Shown here: one piece after another, positions 26,008-39,740 of the stretch
How the letters are laid out: every line of letters begins with the position of its first letter
How positions within the stretch are numbered: the first letter of the stretch is position 1
Source: Streptomyces seoulensis
GTDB taxonomy: Bacteria > Actinomycetota > Actinomycetes > Streptomycetales > Streptomycetaceae
NCBI RefSeq assembly: GCF_022846655.1
Contig: NZ_AP025667.1
Coordinates: 1,649,001 to 1,713,000, forward strand
DNA length: 64,000 bases
Direction: 5' to 3'
Notes under the pieces: generated by a model
What the model was told of the DNA's origin: nothing
Databases searched by the model: none
Seen by the model: the letters and a program-made list of their open reading frames with translations, nothing else
Made by a program: the position numbers and the translations under genes

Positions 26008-27120
26008 TCATCCCCCTGGCCGGGTCCGTTGGGCGGCTTCCAGCAGCCCGGCGAGTTCCACCAGGTCGGTGCCGGTCAGCCGGGGCAGCGTGCAGCCGGA
26101 GAGGGTCCGGCAGGAGCGCCGCCACGCCTCCGGCACGCACTCCCCGCCGCCCAGCGCGCCGCAGAGCGCCCCGGCGAGCGCGGGCGCGGAGTCGGCGACG
26201 CGGGACAGGCAGGCGGCGGCCGGCACCGCCTCGGCGATGCGCCCGCCGGCCGCGAGGGTCAGCGCGAGCGCCACGGGGACCGTCTCGGCGGCGGCGATGC
26301 CGTAGCTGTAGACGTGGTCCACGATCTGGTGCTCCAGCAGGGGGACCAGGGCGAACGCGGTGTCGGCGCCGGTCACCAGGGCCAGCGCGTGCCGGGCGTT
26401 GCGGCCGATCTCCGTGCCCTCGGGCAGCTCGTCCAGCGCGGCCGCCACACACGCGTCCGCGCCGGCGCCGGTCAGGGCGGTGGCCAGTGCCGCCGCCATG
26501 GCCCGCGCGCCGTGCACCCCGTCGCCGTCCTGGGTGTAGCGGGCGTCGAACTCGGCGAGGTCGGCCGCGCGTGCCGGGTCGCCGGGGTGGGCGACGGCCA
26601 GCACGCAGGCGCGTACGCAGGCCGCGTCGTCGAAGTAGTGCGGGTTGTCGTGGCCGGTGGCGGGCGGGCGCAGCCCGGCGGCGAGGTTGCCGAGGCCCGC
26701 GCGCACCGAGATCCGGGCGCGCAGGGGCAGTACGGCCGACTCGATCTCCGGCGCGCGCTCGGCCGCCGCGGCGACCTCGGAGGCCACGGCGGTCCAGGTC
26801 AGGTCGATCGCGGCGCGCATGCGGCGGTCCCGGCTGAGGTCGCCCAGGACGTCGTCCCCGGCGCGCAGCACCGCCTCCGCCGCGAACGCCGCCCACTCCG
26901 CGTCGTCGGACGGGCCGAGCCTGAGCGGTTCCGGGGGCTGGTTCAGCGCGATGGGCACGGGCAGCGTGGTGGTGGCGTTCTGCTCGGCGAACGTGTCCAG
27001 CTCCCGCGTGAGCCGTCGCGTCCATTCGGGCATGCGGGCCGCCCGGTGCCGTGCGGCGGGCCATCCGGCCGCGTCCCCGGCGGCGAGCCCGAGCAGCAGT
27101 CCCTCGATCCGCCGGGTCAC
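26008..27120 (-). CDS. ADP-ribosylglycohydrolase-like protein, copy C, altered metal site
   Basis: This 370-aa paralogue begins IEGLLLGLAAGDAAGWPAAR, as the family does, and has SDDAEWAAF near residue 95 where others have TDDTEYA. The C-terminal motif normally reading G-R-D-x-D-S/T is CLSRVADSAPALAG here, so a conserved metal-binding aspartate is lost. It may bind substrate without hydrolysing it, use a changed site, or act as a partner of the other copies. The GTG start overlaps the copy D stop by 4 nt. Confidence 0.83.
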   Translation of the reverse strand: MTRRIEGLLLGLAAGDAAGWPAARHRAARMPEWTRRLTRELDTFAEQNATTTLPVPIALNQPPEPLRLGPSDDAEWAAFAAEAVLRAGDDVLGDLSRDRRMRAAIDLTWTAVASEVAAAAERAPEIESAVLPLRARISVRAGLGNLAAGLRPPATGHDNPHYFDDAACVRACVLAVAHPGDPARAADLAEFDARYTQDGDGVHGARAMAAALATALTGAGADACVAAALDELPEGTEIGRNARHALALVTGADTAFALVPLLEHQIVDHVYSYGIAAAETVPVALALTLAAGGRIAEAVPAAACLSRVADSAPALAGALCGALGGGECVPEAWRRSCRTLSGCTLPRLTGTDLVELAGLLEAAQRTRPGG

Positions 27121-28295
27121 GACGGGATCTCCGCTTCGTCCTCCTGGGCGGCGCCCGCGAGCGGGAACGGCGTCTGCGTGGCCGTACCCGTCAGGGCGAG
27201 CGGTGGCTCACCGGCGGGCACCACGACGGGCCCCGAGAGCGCGAGCCGCACCCCCTCCGGCAGCAGGTCGGGCAGGACCACCCCCTCGCCCCACTTGCCG
27301 CCCTCCTCGGGGGTCAGCAGTTCGGCCACGTCGAGGATGTGGTGGCCGGACATGGCGGGCAGGCAGCGGCCGCGGGCCGGGCCGATGGCCGCGGCCCAGG
27401 CCGCGGGGATGGCACCGACACCGCTGGTGGCACCGGCCAGCGCCCCTGCCACCGCCGCCGTCGTGTCGGCGTCGCGGCCCATGTTGACGGCCGTCAGGAC
27501 CGCTTCGCGGAAGTCGCCGTCGGCGGCCGCGTAGGCGCCGAAGGCGAGGGCGACCGCCTCGGGGGCGAGGTCGGTCCAGGGGTAGCCGCCGATGACCACG
27601 GCGGAGCGCACCGCGCGTTCGCCCCGGTGGGCGACGGCGACCGCGCGGCGCAGGGAGCGGGCGGTCCAGGAGTCGTCGGGCACGGCGGCGAGGGCGGCCG
27701 CGATCACCACGGCCGGCTCCGCGCCCGCCATCGCGGCGGCCACCCCGGCCGCGACCGCCTGACCGCCGTAGATCCCCTCGCCCTCGTGGCTGACCGAGCC
27801 GTCGATCGCCACCAGCCGGGCCGCCTCGGCGGGCCGCCCCGCGGCGAACACCCCGAACGGCGCCGCCCGCATCGCCAGCCCGTCGCTCCAGGCGTGCCGG
27901 TGCTGGGCGGAGATGGGCGCGGCCAGCCCCCGCCGCAGGTTCTCCAGCGTGCCCCGCTCGCTGAAGCCCGCTCCCCGGAAGGGACCCTCGGCCCGGTCCG
28001 CGATCCACTGGTGCCAGGCCGCCTCCACGTGCGCCGGGGTGAGCGCGGAGCCGTGCCGGGCCAGCAGCAGCCCGGAGAAGATCGCGTACTCGGTGTCGTC
28101 CGTGCCGCACGGACGCTCGGTGACGTACCCGGTGATCCGGCCCCAGCGGGCGCGGATCTCGGAGGGCTTCAGGTTCTCGGCCGGGGCGCCCAGCGCGTCC
28201 CCGACGGCCAGGCCGAGCAGCGCGCCGCGCGCCCGCTCACGGAGTCCGGGCCCCGAGGGGGCGGGCAGCGGTGAAGCGGGTGCGATCGATGCCAT
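27117..28295 (-). CDS. ADP-ribosylglycohydrolase family protein, copy D
   Basis: The 392-aa protein is first in the seven-gene operon. It has GALLGLAVGDALGAPAEN near residue 24, the metal motif GTDDTEYAIF at 64-73, GEGIYGGQAVAAG near 178, and NMGRDADTTAAVAGALAG near 282, all consistent with an active enzyme. The C-terminal 60 residues, after EEGGKWGEGVVLPDLLPEG, form an extra segment that is less conserved. The ATG at 28295 has a strong AGGAGG ribosome site 8 nt upstream; a longer frame exists upstream but lacks homology. Confidence 0.9.
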   Translation of the reverse strand: MASIAPASPLPAPSGPGLRERARGALLGLAVGDALGAPAENLKPSEIRARWGRITGYVTERPCGTDDTEYAIFSGLLLARHGSALTPAHVEAAWHQWIADRAEGPFRGAGFSERGTLENLRRGLAAPISAQHRHAWSDGLAMRAAPFGVFAAGRPAEAARLVAIDGSVSHEGEGIYGGQAVAAGVAAAMAGAEPAVVIAAALAAVPDDSWTARSLRRAVAVAHRGERAVRSAVVIGGYPWTDLAPEAVALAFGAYAAADGDFREAVLTAVNMGRDADTTAAVAGALAGATSGVGAIPAAWAAAIGPARGRCLPAMSGHHILDVAELLTPEEGGKWGEGVVLPDLLPEGVRLALSGPVVVPAGEPPLALTGTATQTPFPLAGAAQEDEAEIPS

Positions 28296-28488
28296 GGGCG
28301 GGACCCTCCTTCGCCAGGACCGCGTGGCCCTTTGCCCATGTGTCCCACCCCGGGAGCGGTGCCCTAGCCTCCCGGCCCCCGCCATCACCCGCTCGGTACC
28401 CGGAAATCCCCGTCCTGGACGCCTGAGCAGGGAAGACGCCGTGGGTTAGCGCAGCCTCGCCTTGCTGGCGGCGGCGCGCGGATCGCCG

Positions 28489-28494
28489 TAGATT
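28489..28494 (+). promoter_or_regulatory. Possible -10 box for the VIT-type transporter
   Basis: TAGATT fits TAnnnT and would start transcription near 28501, placing the iron-box-like site at 28527 inside the leader. The rest of the 262-nt gap between the ADP-ribosylglycohydrolase operon and this gene shows only a weak second iron-box-like stretch near 28446. Confidence 0.3.
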
Positions 28495-28526
28495 GGGGGT
28501 CTTCGAAAAATAGAACAGGTCCAAAG

Positions 28527-28545
28527 TTAGCTTTGGCTCAGCTTA
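28527..28545. promoter_or_regulatory. Iron-box-like (DmdR/IdeR) site
   Basis: TTAGCTTTGGCTCAGCTTA matches 15 of 19 positions of the Streptomyces iron box TTAGGTTAGGCTCACCTAA. It lies 12 nt before the transporter ATG. This suggests control by the DtxR-family iron regulator; the comparison was made by eye. Confidence 0.55.
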
Positions 28546-28557
28546 CCGGGGGTCCGT

Positions 28558-29289
28558 ATGGCCATCATCGAAACCGAGGCCGCGCTGCACGAGGCGCACC
28601 GCGACAATCACACGCACCGCGATGTGAACGGCGGCTGGCTGCGCCCCGCCGTCTTCGGCGCGATGGACGGCCTGGTCTCCAACCTCGCCCTGATGACCGG
28701 TGTCGCGGGCGGCTCGGTGAGCCACCAGACGATCGTGATCACGGGCCTCGCCGGGCTCGCGGCCGGTGCCTTCTCGATGGCGGCCGGCGAGTACACCTCC
28801 GTCGCCTCGCAGGCCGAACTCGTCCAGGCCGAGCTGGACGTCGAGCGCCGTGAGCTGCGCAAGCACCCGCAGGCCGAGGAGGACGAGCTGGCCGCGCTGT
28901 ACGCCTCCCGCGGTGTCGAGCCCGCGCTCGCCCGCGAGGTCGCCCGGCAGTTGTCGAAGGACCCCGAGCAGGCCCTGGAGATACACGCCCGGGAGGAGCT
29001 GGGCATCGACCCCGAGGACCTGCCCTCCCCGCTGACCGCCGCCGTCTCCTCCTTCGGCGCCTTCGCCCTGGGGGCCCTGCTCCCCGTGCTGCCCTACCTG
29101 CTGGGCGCCACCGCCCTGTGGCCGGCCGTACTGCTCGCGCTCGCCGGACTGTTCGGCTGTGGCGCGGTGGTGGCCAGGGTGACCGCCCGTAGCTGGTGGT
29201 TCAGCGGACTGCGCCAGCTCGCTCTCGGCGGCGCGGCGGCGGGGGTCACCTTCGCCCTGGGCAGCCTGTTCGGGACCGCTGTGGGATGA
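28558..29289 (+). CDS. VIT1/CCC1 family iron or manganese transporter
   Basis: The 243-aa protein has the VIT pattern: an N-terminal helix with [19 protein letters not shown] near residue 33, then [20 protein letters not shown] near 75. A cytoplasmic metal-binding region of charged helices rich in Glu follows (about 95-155), then three more membrane segments. The family moves Fe(II) or Mn(II) out of the cytosol. The site just upstream resembles an iron box, in keeping with iron control. Confidence 0.9.
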   Translation: MAIIETEAALHEAHRDNHTHRDVNGGWLRPAVFGAMDGLVSNLALMTGVAGGSVSHQTIVITGLAGLAAGAFSMAAGEYTSVASQAELVQAELDVERRELRKHPQAEEDELAALYASRGVEPALAREVARQLSKDPEQALEIHAREELGIDPEDLPSPLTAAVSSFGAFALGALLPVLPYLLGATALWPAVLLALAGLFGCGAVVARVTARSWWFSGLRQLALGGAAAGVTFALGSLFGTAVG

Positions 29290-29590
29290 GAGACCCTGGA
29301 CATATGCCGGGGCACGCATAAATAATTGTTACTCGCGGGTTTCGCACGGTTGGCCGTCGGGCATGAGCCGTAAGCACTGCGGGCAACGGCGCTCGCGGTG
29401 CACTTCGCGGGACGGGCGACGACGCCCGGCCGCCCCCGGGGCCGCCCGGTGCCGATCCGCCCGGTCGCCACCCGTCCGGCCCACTCGCGAAACCCCGCTC
29501 GAACTTGCTGTGAACCCCGCTTTTCCAGCCGCCCGGAGCGGCGCCCGCCGTACCCCACGGCACCCCGCCGCGCCTCCCTGTGGCGTCCGC

Positions 29591-29633
29591 ATGGTGGAAC
29601 GGAGTATCCGGTTCCCGACAAGCGTTCCATCAT
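29591..29633. promoter_or_regulatory. Long inverted repeat in the gltB promoter
   Basis: ATGGTGGAACG at 29591-29601 and CGTTCCATCAT at 29623-29633 are complementary at 10 of 11 positions, with a 21-bp spacer. The right arm ends 1 nt before the TAACCT -10 box at 29635-29640, so a bound protein would cover the -35 region. Confidence 0.5.
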
Positions 29634-29634
29634 G

Positions 29635-29640
29635 TAACCT
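29635..29640 (+). promoter_or_regulatory. gltB -10 box
   Basis: TAACCT fits TAnnnT and would give a leader of roughly 75 nt before the gltB start at 29723. Confidence 0.4.
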
Positions 29641-29722
29641 GCACGAAATTTTGCACCTCGCAGAGGGCCAGCGTCGTCCCTCGGCACCTGCCAAACGCCA
29701 CATGACGACGACGGGAGAGCCG

Positions 29723-35774
<6,052 letters not shown>

Positions 35775-35820
35775 CCCACACAAACCCGGTGTGCCGTACA
35801 AGGGCGTACGGAACATCAGA

Positions 35821-35866
35821 CGGCGCCTGCCCGACAGTCCCCGACCGGACGCCCGGGCAGGCGCCG
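35821..35866. terminator. Terminator between convergent gltD and rhomboid gene
   Basis: Perfect 13-bp arms (CGGCGCCTGCCCG at 35821-35833 and its complement at 35854-35866) with a 20-nt loop. It lies 47 nt after gltD and 9 nt before the rhomboid stop. Confidence 0.7.
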
Positions 35867-35874
35867 CCGCCTTG

Positions 35875-36792
35875 TCAGTAGGTGCCGCTGGTGAGCGTGG
35901 CCACCTTCACCGCCGCCAGCCCCAGCAGCAGCACTGCCAGTCCCGCGCACGCGGCCCACTGGATCAGGGTGCGGCGGTCGCCGCGCGGGGCGTAGGCGAA
36001 GGCCAGCGTCACCACGGCGCCCGCGAGCAGGCCGCCCAGATGCGCCTCCCAGGAGGTCATGAACGCCGAGATGACCAGCCAGATCAGCAGGCCCGTCATG
36101 TACTGGTTGACCGCCCGCATGTCGTAGCCCAGGCGCCGCCCCATCACCCAGTACGCCGCGCCCAGGCCGAACACCGCGCCCGAGGCGCCCACCGTCGGCG
36201 CGTCCGGCGCGATCAGCAGGACCAGGACCGAGCCGCCGAGCGCCGAGAGCAGGTACAGCGCGAGATAGCGGGCCCGGCCGAGCTGGGTCTCCACCACCCG
36301 GCCGACGTTCACCAGCGCCACCATGTTCAGCACGATGTGCACCACCCCGATCCCGTCGTCCGGCGGCATGTGCAGGAACGCCCCGGTCAGCAGCCGCTCC
36401 CACTGCCCGCCGGCCACCCCCTCCGGGGTCAGCACCGAGTCGTACGGGTACTGCCACAGGTAGTGCCCGCCGTCCGGTCCGACCAGGCCCGCGCCCAGCA
36501 TCCCGAACCGGTCCACCACCGAGGGCCGGGCCAGCTCGGCGAGATAGGCGAGTGCGTTCAGCGCCACCAGCACCCACGTCAGAAGTGGAAACGTGCTGAT
36601 CCGGCCGCCGAACGCGGTCCGTGCCCGCCGTATCGAGCGGGCACCCTCCTGCACGCACTCCACGCACTGGTGGCCCACGGCCGCCTCGCGCATGCAGTCC
36701 GGGCAGATGTAGCGGTCGCAGCGGGTGCAGCGGACGTGCGACTCCACCTTGGGATGACGGAAGCACGTGGTCACGGCGGACTCGGCGGTCAC
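35875..36792 (-). CDS. Rhomboid family intramembrane serine protease with zinc-binding N-terminus
   Basis: The 305-aa protein begins with a cytoplasmic zinc finger: CFRHPKVESHVRCTRCDRYICPDC from about residue 10 (given in part), followed by VGHQCVEC. Six or more membrane segments follow. The rhomboid motifs are HIVLNMVALVNVG near 155, the catalytic serine in VGASGAVFGLGAAY near 203 and the catalytic histidine in EAHLGGLLAG near 250. It should cleave membrane proteins within the bilayer; substrates are unknown. The GTG at 36792 is chosen for its AAGGAG site; a longer frame starts with low-complexity sequence. Confidence 0.9.
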   Translation of the reverse strand: MTAESAVTTCFRHPKVESHVRCTRCDRYICPDCMREAAVGHQCVECVQEGARSIRRARTAFGGRISTFPLLTWVLVALNALAYLAELARPSVVDRFGMLGAGLVGPDGGHYLWQYPYDSVLTPEGVAGGQWERLLTGAFLHMPPDDGIGVVHIVLNMVALVNVGRVVETQLGRARYLALYLLSALGGSVLVLLIAPDAPTVGASGAVFGLGAAYWVMGRRLGYDMRAVNQYMTGLLIWLVISAFMTSWEAHLGGLLAGAVVTLAFAYAPRGDRRTLIQWAACAGLAVLLLGLAAVKVATLTSGTY

Positions 36793-37097
36793 GGCCGGCT
36801 CCTTCGAGGAAGGGGGGGAGAGGAAGGGGAGACAGGGCGAGCCGGTGGGGACGGCGGCGAACAAAATAGCGAACCCGGTGGCCGGTCGCGGAGCCGCCCC
36901 CGCCTTTGATCAGCCGATTTCCCGACAGCGCGTCACCTCCCGGCCGTGGCGCACTCGTAGGAATGAAGCGACGGCCGGGGCATGGCCCGCGCGGTCGCGG
37001 CCGCGCCCATGATGATCCCGACTCCGCGCCATGCGCAGCCCTCCAGCCCAGCTCAGACGGGCTGCTGCGCCGTGCGCGGTTTCGGGAGGAGACGACT
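36793..37097. other. 305-nt divergent intergenic region
   Basis: This region separates the rhomboid gene from the hydrolase gene. A minus-strand TATTTT at 36863-36868 is a possible rhomboid -10 box and a plus-strand TAGGAA near 36959 a possible hydrolase -10 box. No repeat or further gene is evident. Confidence 0.35.
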
Positions 37098-38318
37098 GTG
37101 TCCGACCAGCAGAACGAGAAGGCGGAGCAGAGCGCCGGCGAATTCACCCTCGCCGGCCCGCTGAGCACCACGCCCCCGACCGCGCTCCCGTACCCGGTCC
37201 CGGAGCCGGACGCCACGTGGGACCTGCCGAACGGCTTCGCCCGCGTCTACCACGGGACGGGCAACCAGGGCATCGTCCGGCCCGTGCTCATGGCCGACGG
37301 CTTCAACCTCGGCAAGAGCGACCTCGACTGGCTGTACGCGGGACTCGACCGCGACTTCCCGCTGCTGAGCGAGGTGCGCCGCCGGGGCCGGGACGTCATC
37401 CTCATCGGCTTCAAGGAGCGCAGCGCGTCGATCCTCGACAACGCCCGCACCGTGACCGCCGCCGTCCTGCGGACCATCGCCGAGCAACTCGGCGACGCGC
37501 CGCTCACGGTGGGCGGGTTCAGCATGGGTGGCCTGATCACCCGCTACGCGCTGGCCAGGATGGAGCAGGAGCACATCGACCACCGCACCAGCCTGTACTT
37601 CTCCTACGACACCCCGCACCGCGGCGCCTACATCCCCGTCGGCCTCCAGGCGTTCTCGCACTTCATCCCCCTGCCGAACCCCTTCGCCCGGCAGATGAAC
37701 AGCCCCGCCGCCCGCCAGATGCTCTGGCGCCACTACGACCCGATGACCGGCGAGAGCGGCATCGCCCCGGAGCGCACCGAGTTCCTCCAGGCCCTGGAGG
37801 AACTCGGCGGCTGGCCGCGCCGCCCCCGCACCCTGGCCCTCGCCAACGGCCGCGGCGACGGCACCGGCATCGCCGTCCCGCCCGGCGAGACCGTCCTCAA
37901 GACCGAGCGGATCTACCCCGGCACCGCCTTCTACGCCCAGGCCCAGGGCCGGGACGTCACGGTCGCCGAGCTGAAGCGCCGCTTCCCCAAGGCCGAGAAG
38001 ACCGTCACCACCAGCGGCTTCCCCGAGCTGGACGGCGCCCCCGGCGGCACCCTGCGCTCCTACGGCATCCTCGCCGACGCGCTGAAGAAGGCCGGCGCCC
38101 AGATCGACCTGCGGCACGAGGAGATCTGCTTCGTGCCCTCGGTCAGCGCGGTCGCCGTCCGTGACCTGGACGAGCAGAAGGACCTCTACACCGCCGTCGA
38201 CTCCCTGTCCCCGCAGGACAGCGACGTCGACGACTTCATCTGCTCCGCCACGACGACCTCCCACACCGCCGTCACCGAGGAACTGGGCACCTGGCTCATC
38301 GAGCGCCTGACCGACTGA
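37098..38318 (+). CDS. Alpha/beta hydrolase, lipase or esterase-like
   Basis: The 406-aa protein has an alpha/beta-hydrolase core with the nucleophile elbow in TVGGFSMGGLITRYAL near residue 138, preceded by RRRGRDVILIGFKE near 95 and followed by SYDTPHRGAYIPVG near 170. The DTPHRG motif resembles PGAP1-like and triacylglycerol lipases. No signal peptide is visible, so it is probably cytoplasmic. The first 30 residues are hydrophilic and probably disordered. The GTG start has a GGAGGAG site 7 nt before it. It converges with the metallopeptidase-like gene, with only 6 nt between stops. Confidence 0.8.
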   Translation: MSDQQNEKAEQSAGEFTLAGPLSTTPPTALPYPVPEPDATWDLPNGFARVYHGTGNQGIVRPVLMADGFNLGKSDLDWLYAGLDRDFPLLSEVRRRGRDVILIGFKERSASILDNARTVTAAVLRTIAEQLGDAPLTVGGFSMGGLITRYALARMEQEHIDHRTSLYFSYDTPHRGAYIPVGLQAFSHFIPLPNPFARQMNSPAARQMLWRHYDPMTGESGIAPERTEFLQALEELGGWPRRPRTLALANGRGDGTGIAVPPGETVLKTERIYPGTAFYAQAQGRDVTVAELKRRFPKAEKTVTTSGFPELDGAPGGTLRSYGILADALKKAGAQIDLRHEEICFVPSVSAVAVRDLDEQKDLYTAVDSLSPQDSDVDDFICSATTTSHTAVTEELGTWLIERLTD

Positions 38319-38324
38319 CCGGGC

Positions 38325-39248
38325 TCAGGTGTCGCACTCCAGCACCGTCCGGCACAACCCGCAGCGGGCCCTGACCCGGCCCCGGACCGGGACCCGGATG
38401 CGCTGATGGCACACCGGGCACGGGAAGGACACTTTCAGGCCCGCCCCGTCCGGGGTGAACTCGTAGGGGGAATCCGGACGGGGCCGGGCGGTGTCGTGCC
38501 GGCCCATGTCGCGCCGGTCGTGGGCGTAACGGCGGCGGGCCGACCAGCCCGCACCCGTCAGCGGCGCCCGCCGCTCGTCCTCCCGCGCCCGCTCCCGCCC
38601 CGTCACGTACGCCGTGTACGCCTGCGGGCTGGTGAACCACACCGCAGGGTCCTCCCCGAACAGCGCGGCCCGCTTCGCCAGCACGTAGCCGAACTCCTCC
38701 GGGGTGAGATAGCCCAGCTTCTGCGACGCCTCGCCGTGCTCGCGGTAGGCGTCCAGCAGCAGCCAGCCCGCGCCCAGATACGTGGTCACCGTGTCGGTCA
38801 GGATCTCGTTCTCCGCCGTCGTCGGGAACGTAAGACCCAGCCGGTGCAGATACACATGGGCCACCTCGTGCGCCAGGGCCGCGCCGATGTCCCGGCGATG
38901 GGTGCGGAACCGGTCGTTCAGCTCCACGAAGTACTCGGGGCCCGCCGCCAGTTCGACATCGGCCGCGTGCCGCATCTCCCGGAAGCAGACGACCAGCCGC
39001 GCGTCCGGCAGCCGGAAGTGCCGCACCAGCTCCCGTGCCACCCGCTGGGCGCCCAGATGCAGATCGTCGCCGTCGCCGAACGCCACGTCGACCGGGGCCA
39101 CGCTCGCCGCGAAGGTCCGCAGCCCCTCGTACGACAGGCGCCGGTACAGCGCCGTGACCGCCGCACGCACCGTCGCGAGGTGCGGGAAGCCGTGCTCCAC
39201 CGGTCCGCCTGCCGCCACGCCCGCACCCCCGAAGGTCGCCCGGAACAC
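38325..39248 (-). CDS. HExxH metallopeptidase-like protein with C-terminal zinc ribbon
   Basis: The 307-aa protein has the zinc-protease motif ALAHEVAHVYLHRLG near residue 123, with a possible third ligand in ENEILTDTVTTYLG near 145. The C-terminus has two CxxC pairs, CPVCHQRI and CGLCRTV, forming a zinc ribbon, after a basic linker. No signal peptide is seen, so it should work in the cytoplasm. I do not recognise a named family. A -10 box TACAGT (39257-39262, minus strand) lies 8 nt before the GTG start. Confidence 0.75.
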   Translation of the reverse strand: MFRATFGGAGVAAGGPVEHGFPHLATVRAAVTALYRRLSYEGLRTFAASVAPVDVAFGDGDDLHLGAQRVARELVRHFRLPDARLVVCFREMRHAADVELAAGPEYFVELNDRFRTHRRDIGAALAHEVAHVYLHRLGLTFPTTAENEILTDTVTTYLGAGWLLLDAYREHGEASQKLGYLTPEEFGYVLAKRAALFGEDPAVWFTSPQAYTAYVTGRERAREDERRAPLTGAGWSARRRYAHDRRDMGRHDTARPRPDSPYEFTPDGAGLKVSFPCPVCHQRIRVPVRGRVRARCGLCRTVLECDT

Positions 39249-39256
39249 CCCCTCCC

Positions 39257-39262
39257 ACTGTA
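39257..39262 (-). promoter_or_regulatory. -10 box of the metallopeptidase-like gene
   Basis: TACAGT on the minus strand sits 8 nt before the GTG at 39248. The plus-strand chorismate mutase -10 box is only 38 bp away at 39300, so the two promoters are back to back. Confidence 0.45.
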
Positions 39263-39299
39263 GAACCGCCCACCGCGAACGCCACCGCCCCGCGCCCCG

Positions 39300-39305
39300 T
39301 AGGGT
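39300..39305 (+). promoter_or_regulatory. Chorismate mutase -10 box
   Basis: TAGGGT lies 8 nt before the ATG at 39314, which has no ribosome site; probably leaderless. Confidence 0.5.
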
Positions 39306-39313
39306 TGACGCCC

Positions 39314-39661
39314 ATGACCATCAGCAACACCGGCACCGGTGACGTCGACCCCGAGGCCCGCGAGGAACTGGAGCGGCTGCGGGCCAGCATCGACAACATC
39401 GACGCGGCCGTCGTCCACATGCTGGCCGAACGCTTCAAGGCCACCCAGCAGGTCGGCCGCCTCAAGGCCCGCCACCACCTGCCGCCCGCCGACCCCGGCC
39501 GCGAGTCCCGCCAGATCGAGCGGCTGCGCAGCCTCGCCGAGGACGCCCGCCTCGACCCCGCCTTCGCCGAGAAGTTCCTCAACTTCATCGTCGCCGAGGT
39601 CATCCGGCACCACGAGCGCATCGCCGAGGACACCGCGCACTCCCGCCCCGGACCGGGGTGA
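39314..39661 (+). CDS. Chorismate mutase, AroQ type
   Basis: This 115-aa helical protein is a stand-alone AroQ chorismate mutase, making prephenate for phenylalanine and tyrosine. Motifs are LERLRASIDNIDAAVVHMLAERF near residue 18 (in part), the catalytic arginine and lysine in QVGRLKARHHLP near 45, and the Glu and Gln region LNFIVAEVIRHHERIAED near 90. It competes with TrpE, also in this window, for chorismate. A TTG at 39305 in frame is an alternative start but overlaps the -10 box. Confidence 0.9.
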   Translation: MTISNTGTGDVDPEAREELERLRASIDNIDAAVVHMLAERFKATQQVGRLKARHHLPPADPGRESRQIERLRSLAEDARLDPAFAEKFLNFIVAEVIRHHERIAEDTAHSRPGPG

Positions 39662-39727
39662 GCCGGGCGCGCGGCGGACAAAAGCCGTGTACGGAATCCG
39701 CCCCTGTCCGCCGCCGACCCGATCGGG

Positions 39728-39740
39728 CAGCATGGCATCC
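39728..39740 (+). promoter_or_regulatory. pepN -10 box, leaderless start
   Basis: CAGCAT at 39728-39733, then 7 nt, then ATG at 39741. An in-frame ATG at 39732 overlaps the box. Confidence 0.4.

Larger units (their letters stand above)
29290..29722. other. 433-nt intergenic region before gltB
   Basis: The first 60 nt are AT-rich for this genome (a GCATAAATAATTGTTAC stretch). The middle is GC-rich without a supported gene. The last 130 nt hold an inverted repeat and a -10 box for gltB. A minus-strand frame ending at 29329 encodes a CPQC...C motif but has atypical codon use, including a TTA codon, and is not called. Confidence 0.5.

Noticed and set aside
29329..29592. Minus-strand 87-codon frame ending in a CPQC and a third Cys, upstream of gltB
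   Set aside because: Only three cysteines, a TTA codon, weak codon bias and no ribosome site; it also overlaps the gltB promoter repeat.
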